From assembly GCA_944379995.1 (NCBI GenBank), contig CALWGF010000012.1, positions 1-59,849 on the forward strand: 59,849 nt of DNA. The letters are read 5' to 3'. How positions within the stretch are numbered: position 1 is the stretch's first letter; each line of letters starts with the position of its first letter. Positions 34,174 through 42,318 of the stretch are shown here, one piece after another. A program made the translations under genes and the position numbers. The notes beneath the pieces are model-generated. The model had not been told where the DNA came from. It did not search any database and was given only the letters and a program-made list of their open reading frames with translations. This stretch comes from an uncultured Clostridia bacterium. Lineage in GTDB: Bacteria; Bacillota; Clostridia; Lachnospirales; Anaerotignaceae.

Positions 34174-34474
34174 ATATTTCATAATCAACAGATGCTCTAT
34201 CTTCTCTTAATTTTTTACAAAGTGCTGAATATTCTTTATGTTTTGGGTGTGAAAGATAGCTTTCCATTTCTTCTTTTGTTTCAAATTTTGTAAATAATAT
34301 AGTATCAAAGTTTCCATCTTTATCAATAATATTTTTCTTTATGTAAGCATCTTTTATTTGAGGAATATATTTTTTAAGCTCCTCATAACCATTTATAAGA
34401 ATTTCAATATTTTCTTCTTTTGTTCTGCCCTCTGCAAAATCTTTAAGTTTCCACATTACAATATGATGTATCAT
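34172..34474 (-). CDS. Dabb (stress-responsive A/B barrel) family protein
   Basis: 100 residues, the single-domain length. Starts MIHHIVMWKLKD, with the family core DAYIKK...FDTILFTKFETKEEMESYLSHPKH. A dimeric ferredoxin-like barrel of unknown substrate. It sits 11 bases after the DUF4127 gene, with GGGGGATAA before the ATG. Confidence 0.88.
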   Translation of the reverse strand: MIHHIVMWKLKDFAEGRTKEENIEILINGYEELKKYIPQIKDAYIKKNIIDKDGNFDTILFTKFETKEEMESYLSHPKHKEYSALCKKLREDRASVDYEI

Positions 34475-34485
34475 TTTTTATCCCC

Positions 34486-36297
34486 CTATTTTGTTTCAAT
34501 GTTAAAATCTATATAGCACTCAAAATTTCGTTTCCAAGGAAAATTATAATCTTTAAATGTTATATTTTCTATTGTAACAGAATTATCATTTTTTGAAATT
34601 GTTTTATTAATCATATATTTCAAAATATTTTCATCTACAAATATTTTTTTAAGTCTTTCACTTTTAATCATATCATCATCAGTTATTACATAACCTTCTG
34701 ATATAATTTCTCTTTTTCCTGATGAAGTATATATACCATCTTCAAAAATATGTCTTAAAAGTAAATTTATATTATTGATTATATTTTCGTCTTGTTTATC
34801 AGAAATATTATAAACCTCTCCCTGTGCAATTCCAAGACCTATTGCGTTTGCATTTGTATTCCAAGCACTATAACAATCAAGATTTAATATATACCCATAT
34901 TTTACAAGAGTATCAAAAACATTATTTTCAATTTCTGTTTTTGAATAATCAAAAAGTTCTATAAGACCTACATTTTCACCTAAATCTATAAGTTTTTTTA
35001 TTTCATTTATAATATTAGTTTTTGAAGTACTATTTTTATAGTCACATATAAACATATGGAGTGTTTCGCCTTTTTCGTTTCCATTTCGTTTTACATACTG
35101 ACTATATATATTTAAAATTTCATTAGCATTTTTCACATCATAACTATCTACACTGCTTAAATTTTCTGTACCATAAAATTTTATATCTGCATATATATTA
35201 TTTCTTTTTACAACATCAGAAGCATATATAAGCTGTGGTATTTCGTCCATACCACATAATATATTTACATTTTGGCTTATACCCTGTTCTGCTTTTATTG
35301 CTTCATCTTTTCCATACTGCTTTTCAATATTTGCATATATACTTTCATTATCTGATTTTATATAATGTCTTGAAAAACTATATTTTATAGGACTTCCATT
35401 TATAGAATTAATCCATTTTGTATTTTCACTATTATTATACATATAGCTTATAAAATCAGGAAGTTGCAAATCATCATTACCTATAATTATTTCTGTTAAA
35501 AGCCCTACTCTTTGCCATCGCATAATACTTTTAAATATTTCTGCTGTACTCTCAAAAATTCTTTTATAATTATCCATATAAACTTTATATTCTTCATTTT
35601 CATAAAGTTCATTACAATAGTCTAAAAAGTCCTTTTCCCATTTAGAAAGACTTTCTTCGCCATTTTCAAATGCTTTATTATAAACATATCCCCATTCAAT
35701 AAGAAATTCTTCTGGTTTTACTGTATCATAATTATTTTTTATATATTCCAATACAGTTTTATTATCATTTTCACTATAAAAATGTCCAATACCATAAATA
35801 GGATTATTATCATCACTCCATATTGCTCCACCTCTAGAGTCCGGAAGATTTCTAGGCATTGCAATATTAATGTAATATGACGGGTTTTTATATGTATTTA
35901 TAAGATTATAAAGTGCATTTATTCCATTTTCAATGTCATTATATTGGCTACTATTTCTACTACCTACAAGACCACCTGTAAAATATGTTGATGAATTTAT
36001 TATAACTGTTGTATATTCGTTATTATTTTTAGCAACAAAATCTCTTATACTTTTTCTAACTTCATTACTATTTGCAAAATGGTCATTTTCACTACCTGAA
36101 AAAATATCAAGATATTTTTTATTAGGGTAAAGTAATGTATCATCATTTATATTAACAAGATTTTCAAGATATTCAGTACTTACTGGTCTACTGTCTATTG
36201 GTGCTGTTATAATAGTATTTGCAAATACTTCTATTACTGAAAGTATTATAAATAATACAGAAACCATTAATATTTTTAATGTATTTAATATTTTCAT
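34486..36297 (-). CDS. DUF4127 family exported protein
   Basis: 603 residues from the ATG at 36297; GGGAG is 11 bases upstream. Residues 1-27 form a signal peptide with probable cleavage after VFA. The mature protein begins TIITAPIDSRPVSTEYL, the DUF4127 hallmark, with later PRNLPDSRGG and NDDLQLPD segments. It probably acts at the cell surface. The family is uncharacterised. It is preceded by a hairpin that ends the CARF-nuclease operon. Confidence 0.82.
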   Translation of the reverse strand: MKILNTLKILMVSVLFIILSVIEVFANTIITAPIDSRPVSTEYLENLVNINDDTLLYPNKKYLDIFSGSENDHFANSNEVRKSIRDFVAKNNNEYTTVIINSSTYFTGGLVGSRNSSQYNDIENGINALYNLINTYKNPSYYINIAMPRNLPDSRGGAIWSDDNNPIYGIGHFYSENDNKTVLEYIKNNYDTVKPEEFLIEWGYVYNKAFENGEESLSKWEKDFLDYCNELYENEEYKVYMDNYKRIFESTAEIFKSIMRWQRVGLLTEIIIGNDDLQLPDFISYMYNNSENTKWINSINGSPIKYSFSRHYIKSDNESIYANIEKQYGKDEAIKAEQGISQNVNILCGMDEIPQLIYASDVVKRNNIYADIKFYGTENLSSVDSYDVKNANEILNIYSQYVKRNGNEKGETLHMFICDYKNSTSKTNIINEIKKLIDLGENVGLIELFDYSKTEIENNVFDTLVKYGYILNLDCYSAWNTNANAIGLGIAQGEVYNISDKQDENIINNINLLLRHIFEDGIYTSSGKREIISEGYVITDDDMIKSERLKKIFVDENILKYMINKTISKNDNSVTIENITFKDYNFPWKRNFECYIDFNIETK

Positions 36298-36320
36298 AAA
36301 ATTTTTCACTCCCAAAATAT

Positions 36321-36346
36321 AAAGGTGCTATTATTAGCACCCTTTA
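36321..36346 (-). terminator. Hairpin after the CARF-nuclease gene
   Basis: Read leftward: AAAGGGTGCTA-ATAA-TAGCACCTTT, followed by ATATTTTG. It starts three bases after the stop of the nuclease gene; the T run is weak, so termination may be partial. Confidence 0.6.
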
Positions 36347-36348
36347 TA

Positions 36349-37542
36349 TTAAACTTTTGTCCATTTTAAACTTACAAGGTCTTGTCCTCTTATAGTTTCA
36401 ACTAGTATATTAGAAAAATCATGGCTTTTTATATCTTTCATATCAAGAAAAGCTATACCAAGTTCTTTCGCTCTTTTGTATGTACCAGAATTTTTCTGTT
36501 TATCCTTTCCAAATGATACCATAATATTTTTTGAGAACCAACCACCAAGGCGTTTTCGTGCTATTACAAGTTCATTAAGTGCTGCTGTATCTGCTTCTCT
36601 AAGCTTGCAACTTATAAATATAGGCATTGAATTATCCATAATTATTACATCTATTTCATTGCCTGCTATACTAATACCATCATATGCATTCCAATCTATA
36701 ACAGAACCAAGACGTACATCATCAAATACACCTGACATTTTAGCACTTATATAAACATATAATTCTAGCCATAAACCAAAACCTATCATATATTGTTTAT
36801 ATTTTTTATTTTTAAATTCAAAACGAATATTTTCTTTTGTCATATTCAAGTCTTCAATAAAACCTAATTTAAGAAATCTATTTAACATATCTTTGTTTGG
36901 TGAAACTCTTTTTCCATTTTTAAAAGATAAGTACATTTTACTTTTTAAATTAAGGTCTTCTGATGACATATTAGAAACAGCTATTTGAAAAAATGAACAG
37001 GTTGATTTCCATTCATTAATATTTTCAAATATATAGTGACACATTTCAATAATTTTTTTAAACTCCCATTCTTCCGGTTCTGAATGAGAATTTCCTAAAA
37101 AACAAGCACCCTTAGCATCTATAAAGTCTGATAATGTAAGTCTTGCTGTTTTTATAAAATCTTTTTTATCATGTATATTTATTATTTTACCTTGAATTAT
37201 ATCAGTATATAAAAGTTTTGAATTACTTCTACTTCCTGCCATATATCCTGCTATCATCATAAGTTCACTACCACCAGTAAACTCTATAATACAATTTTCA
37301 TTTTTATCCACAATTTCTAAAGTTTTGTAATATATATCATCAATACTTGAAACATTAACAGGCATTTTTTCAATAATTACATTTGGCATATGATTTAAAA
37401 AACATTTTTTTATACTGATAAAATAATTCATATCTTTTAAACCATTATCATATATAAAAACTACTTTATCCGGTTTTAAAGTTATTGGAGCAAGTATATT
37501 TTTCAAAGTATCTTTATCAAAAAATTTTATAAGGGTAACCAT
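36349..37542 (-). CDS. CARF-domain PD-(D/E)XK nuclease, Card1/Can2-like (DUF1887)
   Basis: 397 residues from the ATG at 37542, with GGTGGTG upstream. Residues 1-130 form a CARF-like Rossmann domain. VVFIYDN is an early strand, and FTGGSELMMIAGY (88-100) is the ligand-loop motif that in Card1/Can2 contacts cyclic tetra-adenylate. A linker or winged region spans 150-245. The C-terminal nuclease has Glu260 (LWLELYVY), Asp298 (NEIDVII) and Lys313 (ISCKLREAD), the PD-(D/E)XK set, all intact. Card1/Can2 are CRISPR type III ancillary nucleases, but no cas gene or array is in the window. It lies 44 bases after gerW with no hairpin between. What activates it is unknown. Confidence 0.8.
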   Translation of the reverse strand: MVTLIKFFDKDTLKNILAPITLKPDKVVFIYDNGLKDMNYFISIKKCFLNHMPNVIIEKMPVNVSSIDDIYYKTLEIVDKNENCIIEFTGGSELMMIAGYMAGSRSNSKLLYTDIIQGKIINIHDKKDFIKTARLTLSDFIDAKGACFLGNSHSEPEEWEFKKIIEMCHYIFENINEWKSTCSFFQIAVSNMSSEDLNLKSKMYLSFKNGKRVSPNKDMLNRFLKLGFIEDLNMTKENIRFEFKNKKYKQYMIGFGLWLELYVYISAKMSGVFDDVRLGSVIDWNAYDGISIAGNEIDVIIMDNSMPIFISCKLREADTAALNELVIARKRLGGWFSKNIMVSFGKDKQKNSGTYKRAKELGIAFLDMKDIKSHDFSNILVETIRGQDLVSLKWTKV

Positions 37543-37586
37543 AGTATCACCACCGCAAAATAATAAAAATAGTAAAAACAATAAAA

Positions 37587-37982
37587 TTATTCCACTACTG
37601 TTTTTTCCTCAAAATCTACTGTTTCTTTTTCATCACTATTATTTTTTTTACCAAAGCCACCAGCAAAATTAAGTTTTGAAACAGCTCCCGGAACCATATC
37701 TATAAGTCTATTTATAGCATCTTGATTTTTAACACTTACAAGTCTAACATTATCTTTTGTTATTACAAGTATTGCACTTGGTATAATTTTTGCACCCATA
37801 CCTCCTGCACCTTCTTTATCACCTCTACCTCCTGCACCAACTCCAACAGAAACTTCTATAATAGGAAGAAGTGTTGTTTCTCCCATTACTATTGGGTCGC
37901 CTACAACAGTTTTTGAAGATATAAAATCCTCCATTTTTGAAAATATTGTTTCTATCGCTTCACTATATCCACCGTTAGCCAT
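37587..37982 (-). CDS. ytfJ: GerW/YtfJ family sporulation protein
   Basis: 131 residues. The conserved start EAIETIFSKMEDFISSKTVVGDPI, a glycine-rich loop (GVGAGGRGDKEGAGGMGAKI) and SAILVITKDNVRLVSVKNQDAI identify GerW/YtfJ. YtfJ is a forespore protein needed for germination in Bacillus. It is one base after the DUF2953 gene, the standard DUF2953-ytfJ arrangement. The C-terminus is an acidic tail. Confidence 0.93.
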   Translation of the reverse strand: MANGGYSEAIETIFSKMEDFISSKTVVGDPIVMGETTLLPIIEVSVGVGAGGRGDKEGAGGMGAKIIPSAILVITKDNVRLVSVKNQDAINRLIDMVPGAVSKLNFAGGFGKKNNSDEKETVDFEEKTVVE

Positions 37983-37983
37983 T

Positions 37984-38922
37984 TTATATCACATTTCCTT
38001 TCAATATATTTTTTATCAATACAAATACAGGTTTTGTAAAAACAAATCTAGCTGTATCAAATAAAAGTTTACCTATTATAATTTTTCCTTTAGTCTTAAA
38101 AATACCTTCTATTTTAAATCCTTCAAAATATGGTTTTATATTTATACTATCACCATATTTAGATTTACCAACACCATATACACCCATAATGTACCCTGTT
38201 AAAGAAGGCTCTCCTGCACCTATTTCCATATTAGCATAAATATTTTTAGGAAGTATTCCTTTAAATATACGTTTTATAAACAATATTGTAGCTTTTAAAA
38301 TCTCTTTTTTATTCTCAATAGCATTTAATTTTTTTATAATACTATCTTCTTTTTCCTCTTTATATACTTTTTTATTATTTTCATTAGTTTTTTTACTTTC
38401 GATTTTTACATTTTTATTTTCAATATCAGAAACATTAACTCGTCTTACAGGCTGTGAAACTTTTTTCTCTTCTTTTATAACAGTTTTTTTAATTTCTTTA
38501 TTTTCAGTATTAGAAATATTTTTATCTATTGTTTTATTATTTTCCTGAGGCTTTTTAACTTTTACATCAGTTTCTTTATTTTCGCTTTTTTTCTCCATAG
38601 CCTCTATTGTTTTAGAATTATTTCTATTTTCATCTTTTTCAGTTTTTTTATCATTATCTGAATTATCAAATTTTTTATGGAATATTTTAACTGTATATTT
38701 AACATCAAAATCAGATGTAACAGAAACAAATGCTTTTATAATACCAAAAAGCCACTTTACTTCTGCTTCCCCTTTTATATTTTCATATCTTTCTGCCTCT
38801 ATACGGTATCTTATAGGAGAAAACATAATAACCATAAGTATTATAAGTATTAATGCAAGTATAATACCTATTATTATACCTATGACCTTTAAAATACCAA
38901 GCAGTATTAAAAGTATATTCAT
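37984..38922 (-). CDS. DUF2953 domain protein
   Basis: 312 residues from the ATG at 38922, with AAAGGAG upstream. One or two N-terminal membrane helices (about 3-35), then MFSPIRYRIEAER and VKWLFGIIK, a 100-residue Lys/Glu-rich low-complexity stretch, and the DUF2953 C-terminal part (ANMEIGAGEPSLTGYIMGVYG, IKPYFEG). Associated with sporulation genes but not characterised. It overlaps the Lit-like gene by four bases. Confidence 0.85.
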   Translation of the reverse strand: MNILLILLGILKVIGIIIGIILALILIILMVIMFSPIRYRIEAERYENIKGEAEVKWLFGIIKAFVSVTSDFDVKYTVKIFHKKFDNSDNDKKTEKDENRNNSKTIEAMEKKSENKETDVKVKKPQENNKTIDKNISNTENKEIKKTVIKEEKKVSQPVRRVNVSDIENKNVKIESKKTNENNKKVYKEEKEDSIIKKLNAIENKKEILKATILFIKRIFKGILPKNIYANMEIGAGEPSLTGYIMGVYGVGKSKYGDSINIKPYFEGFKIEGIFKTKGKIIIGKLLFDTARFVFTKPVFVLIKNILKGNVI

Positions 38923-39632
38923 AAAATTCTCCTTTTTCTGTCTATTAAAATTATAACGACAGACAAAATAAAGCACACAGCCATCATTAAACCAAATATA
39001 ACAGCTATTCTTATTGCTGTATCAATAAAAAATGGCTCTGGCACTATATTTATTAATAAATCTGTTTTTGGATTAAGTAGCCATAAGTCATTATTAAAAA
39101 ATATCTCATGAAATATTGTAAAATATTTTGTAAAATCAGTTTGTATAATACATATAAGAATTATGGAAATACAGATAATAACAGTTGAAACAGAAACAAA
39201 ACCTTTTGACAGTATAGTTTTAATATTTTTATACTTAAATGCAATTATACTAAGAGAAATAACTCCAATAACAAAAGCAAATATTCTTAAATTTTTTCCT
39301 GCTGTAAAAAGATTTTTAACATCTATCATATGTTGTTTTTCACGTTCATTAAAAAACTCTCTTTCTTCACCATCAACATATGTATAAACAACTAAATCTT
39401 CTCTTTTATTATCAAGATAATCCATCATTTCATATGTAACATACATAATGTCATTTATATCCATTGAAATATTTTCAGCAACATTATATTTAACATATTC
39501 ATTTTTAAAATATCTTTCCATATCCCAATAGACAGCTATTTGAACTGAAGATATTAATATTATTATAAATAAACATATTGAAAATACAGCCGAAAGAGTA
39601 TATTTTATAATACTATTCAAATTATAATTCAC
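38919..39632 (-). CDS. Lit-like lipoprotein intramolecular transacylase (TIGR01906/DUF1461)
   Basis: 237 residues with four membrane helices (about 10-32, 115-133, 142-165, 207-232). The extracellular part has NEREKQHMIDVKNLF, and the conserved FHEIFFNNDLWLLNPKTDLLINIVPEPFF. That pattern marks TIGR01906/DUF1461, the family that contains Lit, which moves an acyl chain on bacterial lipoproteins to make the lyso form and dampens TLR2 sensing and copper sensitivity. The catalytic His would be in FHEIFF. Whether this member acts as Lit is not proven. It overlaps the preceding gene by 11 bases. Confidence 0.8.
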   Translation of the reverse strand: MNYNLNSIIKYTLSAVFSICLFIIILISSVQIAVYWDMERYFKNEYVKYNVAENISMDINDIMYVTYEMMDYLDNKREDLVVYTYVDGEEREFFNEREKQHMIDVKNLFTAGKNLRIFAFVIGVISLSIIAFKYKNIKTILSKGFVSVSTVIICISIILICIIQTDFTKYFTIFHEIFFNNDLWLLNPKTDLLINIVPEPFFIDTAIRIAVIFGLMMAVCFILSVVIILIDRKRRIL

Positions 39633-39939
39633 CTTCTTTTAAAGCCTTTTTAATATTTAAAATATTAACACCTTTTTTAATAGCATCTTCAACAATATAT
39701 GTAAGTAAACTTAAAGCTTCTCTTTTGCCCATAGCTATACCTACAATTATATAATCTTTTTTAATATTTCTTTTTGAAAAAAGCTCTTTTGCACTCATAA
39801 TTTCAAATGTATTTTTTGAATTATTATTAATACATATACAGTATATATTAAAAACGGGAATTCCTCTTTTGAGAGAATAATAAACCGTTTCCAAATCATC
39901 AACATTTTCTCCCACATATATATTTTCTATAAAATCCAT
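39622..39939 (-). CDS. Uncharacterised small protein heading the Lit-like/GerW/CARF operon
   Basis: 105 residues from the ATG at 39939, with TTGGAGGG 10 bases upstream. Soluble, alpha/beta pattern (VYYSLKRGIPVFNIYCICI, YIIVGIAMGKREALSLLTYIVEDA). I do not recognise a family. First gene of a tight leftward set: overlap with lit-like, overlap with DUF2953, one base to gerW, 44 to the CARF nuclease. Confidence 0.7.
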   Translation of the reverse strand: MDFIENIYVGENVDDLETVYYSLKRGIPVFNIYCICINNNSKNTFEIMSAKELFSKRNIKKDYIIVGIAMGKREALSLLTYIVEDAIKKGVNILNIKKALKEGEL

Positions 39940-39974
39940 AAAAAGTTTTCCCTCCAAAAAAGCTGTATATTTTG

Positions 39975-39983
39975 ATTATACCA
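39975..39983 (-). promoter_or_regulatory. Extended -10 promoter candidate for the five-gene operon
   Basis: Read leftward: TGG-TATAAT (39983-39975), an extended -10 about 36 bases before the first start codon. The -35 region is not recognisable, so a sporulation sigma factor or activator is possible. Confidence 0.5.
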
Positions 39984-40024
39984 TAAAAAATATACAATTA
40001 ATATAAATGCAAAGATATTGTATA

Positions 40025-40372
40025 CTATTTTCTAAATATTTCGACAATTCCCATAACACCTATAAAACAGCCAAAAAGTTTTCTTAAAAGCATTTCATCA
40101 ATCATTGAAGCTATAAATGCACCAGCCAAAGCCCCTATAATACCATATAATATAAGTGATTTTACAATAGATTTTTCTATATTTCCATTTTTATAATGCA
40201 TAAAAAGTGCTGATATACCAGTAGGTATAAAATATATTAAATTTATAAATTGTGCTTCTTTCTGTGTTAAGCCAAAGAAAAATACAACAGCAGGTATTAA
40301 AACTGCTCCTCCACCTATACCCATTCCACTTATTATTCCAGAAAATACACCTATTAAAATACACATTATCAT
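40025..40372 (-). CDS. TSUP (TauE/SafE) family half-size membrane protein
   Basis: 115 residues with four membrane helices. MGIGGGAVLIPAVVFFFGLTQKEAQ is the TSUP repeat motif. Full-length sulfite/sulfoacetate exporters carry two such repeats in about 250 residues; this gene has one. Its start overlaps the stop of the upstream half by four bases, so the two halves are made together and probably assemble. Confidence 0.85.
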   Translation of the reverse strand: MIMCILIGVFSGIISGMGIGGGAVLIPAVVFFFGLTQKEAQFINLIYFIPTGISALFMHYKNGNIEKSIVKSLILYGIIGALAGAFIASMIDEMLLRKLFGCFIGVMGIVEIFRK

Positions 40373-40719
40373 AATATCATTTTCACCGCCGCAACAATCA
40401 TAAATACTCCAAAAACTATATGAAGTATTCTTGAAGGAATTTTATTTAAAAATTTTGCTCCTATAATACCTCCTATTATTCCTCCTAATGATATAAAAAT
40501 AGTTTCTTTAATAGCTATCTCCATATTAAACATATAAATAACAGCAGATATTATAGAAAGTGGAAGTATAACAGCTATTGCAGTTGCATGGGCTTTATGA
40601 GCTTTTATATTCATAAGTTTTTCCATAAAAGGAACTATTATAGTTCCTCCACCACTTCCAAATATACCATTTGCTAAACCTGTTAAAACTCCTGTAAAAA
40701 TCAATTTTATATTTTTCAT
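40369..40719 (-). CDS. TSUP (TauE/SafE) family half-size membrane protein
   Basis: 116 residues with four membrane helices. GIFGSGGGTIIVPFMEKLMNIKAHKAHATAIAVILPLSIISA is the first-type TSUP repeat. Translationally coupled to the second half-gene. AAGGAG precedes the ATG. Anion transport, substrate unknown. Confidence 0.85.
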   Translation of the reverse strand: MKNIKLIFTGVLTGLANGIFGSGGGTIIVPFMEKLMNIKAHKAHATAIAVILPLSIISAVIYMFNMEIAIKETIFISLGGIIGGIIGAKFLNKIPSRILHIVFGVFMIVAAVKMIL

Positions 40720-40799
40720 TATATAAAATTCTCCTTTTATACTTTTATATATTATCTGTCATTTTAAGGTAATAATATTCATTAATTTTTAAATAAAAT

Positions 40800-40833
40800 A
40801 AAAAAGGTATCATTATAAAATGATACCTTAAAA
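40800..40833 (-). terminator. Terminator of ilvA
   Basis: AAGGTATCATT-ATAA-AATGATACCTT, with a T run leftward (TTTTTTATTTT), directly after the ilvA stop. Confidence 0.85.
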
Positions 40834-40839
40834 AATTTA

Positions 40840-42042
40840 TTATTTTTGTTTTGTTACATAACCATCTTTATGAATAAGGTTTAAAATTTCTTTTACGTGA
40901 TTATGATTTCTTGTTTCAACAGTAAGATTAACAAGACATTTTCCAACATTCAAATCCATTTCTGTACGGTCATGAATTATTGATGTAACATTACCACCAG
41001 ATTTTGCAACAAGTCTTAATATTCTATTAAGCTGTCCTGGTTTATCTGGAAGTTCAACTGAAAAATGTGTTACACGACCTGTATTTAAAAGAGCCTTATC
41101 TATTATTCTTGAAAGTATATTAACATCAACATTACCACCAGATACTATACAAGCAACATTTTTTTCTGTTATATCAACTTTATCAAACATTGCAGCTGCA
41201 ACAGAAACAGCACCTGCTCCTTCTGCAACCAATTTATGGTCTTCTATAAGTGAAAGTATAGCTGTTGCTATTTCTGGCTCTGTAACAGTTACTATTTCAT
41301 CAACATATTTCTGACATACTTCAAATGTTTTATCTCCTGGTTCTTTTACAGCAATACCATCAGCCATTGTAACAACTGAATTAAGTTTTTCAATTTTTCC
41401 ATCTCTTATTGAATTATACATAGAAGGTGCACCTGCTGCTTGTACACCATAAACTTTACATTCTGGTTTTAACTGTTTTATTGTATAAGCTATACCAGAT
41501 ATAATTCCTCCACCGCCAACAGGAACAAATACAGCATCTAAATCTGGAATTTGGTCAAGAATTTCAAGACCTATTGTTCCTTGACCTGCCATTACATAAT
41601 CATCATTAAAAGGGTGAATAAAAGTATACCCATGTTCTTCTTGAAGTTTCATTGCTGTTGCATATGCATCATCATAAACTCCAGGACAAAGAACAACTTC
41701 TGCACCATAACTTCTTGTTGCCTCAACTTTTGATACAGGTGCACCTTCCGGTATACAAATAGTAGCTTTTATACCTCTCTTTTGAGCCGCTAAAGCTACA
41801 CCTTGTGCATGATTTCCAGCAGAGCAGGCTATAACACCTCTTTCTGCTTCTTCTTCTGTAAGTTTTGCAATTTTATAATACCCGCCTCTTAATTTGAAAG
41901 AGCCTGTAACTTGCATATTTTCACATTTAATATACACATTTTTTGCTTTTGAATTTGTCTTTGGTGATGCCAAAACAGGAGTTTTTCTTGCTACTGACTT
42001 TAATACCTGAGATGCGTCATATACCATATCGAGAGTAATCAT
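40840..42042 (-). CDS. ilvA: Threonine ammonia-lyase (threonine dehydratase)
   Basis: 400 residues. PLP Lys is in VTGSFKLRGGYYKI, the phosphate-binding glycine loop is VGGGGIISG, and GAGAVSVAA follows. The C-terminal 75 residues form one ACT domain (HFSVELPDKPGQLNRILRLV). It makes 2-ketobutyrate for isoleucine synthesis, feeding acetolactate synthase encoded at the left end. The size (about 400 with one ACT) is like the catabolic/TdcB-type and clostridial IlvA forms. No T-box is visible upstream (42043-42282 is AT-rich and featureless). GGAGG precedes the ATG. Confidence 0.92.
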   Translation of the reverse strand: MITLDMVYDASQVLKSVARKTPVLASPKTNSKAKNVYIKCENMQVTGSFKLRGGYYKIAKLTEEEAERGVIACSAGNHAQGVALAAQKRGIKATICIPEGAPVSKVEATRSYGAEVVLCPGVYDDAYATAMKLQEEHGYTFIHPFNDDYVMAGQGTIGLEILDQIPDLDAVFVPVGGGGIISGIAYTIKQLKPECKVYGVQAAGAPSMYNSIRDGKIEKLNSVVTMADGIAVKEPGDKTFEVCQKYVDEIVTVTEPEIATAILSLIEDHKLVAEGAGAVSVAAAMFDKVDITEKNVACIVSGGNVDVNILSRIIDKALLNTGRVTHFSVELPDKPGQLNRILRLVAKSGGNVTSIIHDRTEMDLNVGKCLVNLTVETRNHNHVKEILNLIHKDGYVTKQK

Positions 42043-42282
42043 TTATATATCCTCCATTTCAATTTCTATTAATTTAGAATTTTGTCCACTCACCAAGTAC
42101 ATTTATATCATAATTGTCGTTCCACCGAATATATTTAAATTATATGTTAATATATATTATAAATCAACATAATTTAAAATAGATTTTTATAATATACCAC
42201 ATAACCATATATATGTAAATATAAAAAATAGTATAAAATTATTGTTCAAAATTAAAGCTATAAAATTATAAATATTTTCATT

Positions 42283-42312
42283 AAAAAAGGTGTTGATTTC
42301 TCAACACCTAAT
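42283..42312 (-). terminator. Terminator of the gdpP-rplI-dnaB operon
   Basis: AGGTGTTGA-TTTC-TCAACACCT with TTTTTT on the leftward strand, nine bases after the dnaB stop. Confidence 0.85.
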
Positions 42313-42318
42313 AAAAAA

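Noticed and set aside
36349..37542. CRISPR locus next to the CARF nuclease
   Set aside because: Both sides were scanned for regularly spaced repeats and cas-like genes; none is visible.
38340..38670. Lys/Glu/Asn-rich repeats in the DUF2953 gene as a separate repeat element
   Set aside because: Irregular low-complexity coding sequence without a constant unit.
42043..42318. T-box or other riboswitch before ilvA
   Set aside because: No AGGGTGG-type T-box motif or long paired structure; only AT-rich DNA and the dnaB terminator.
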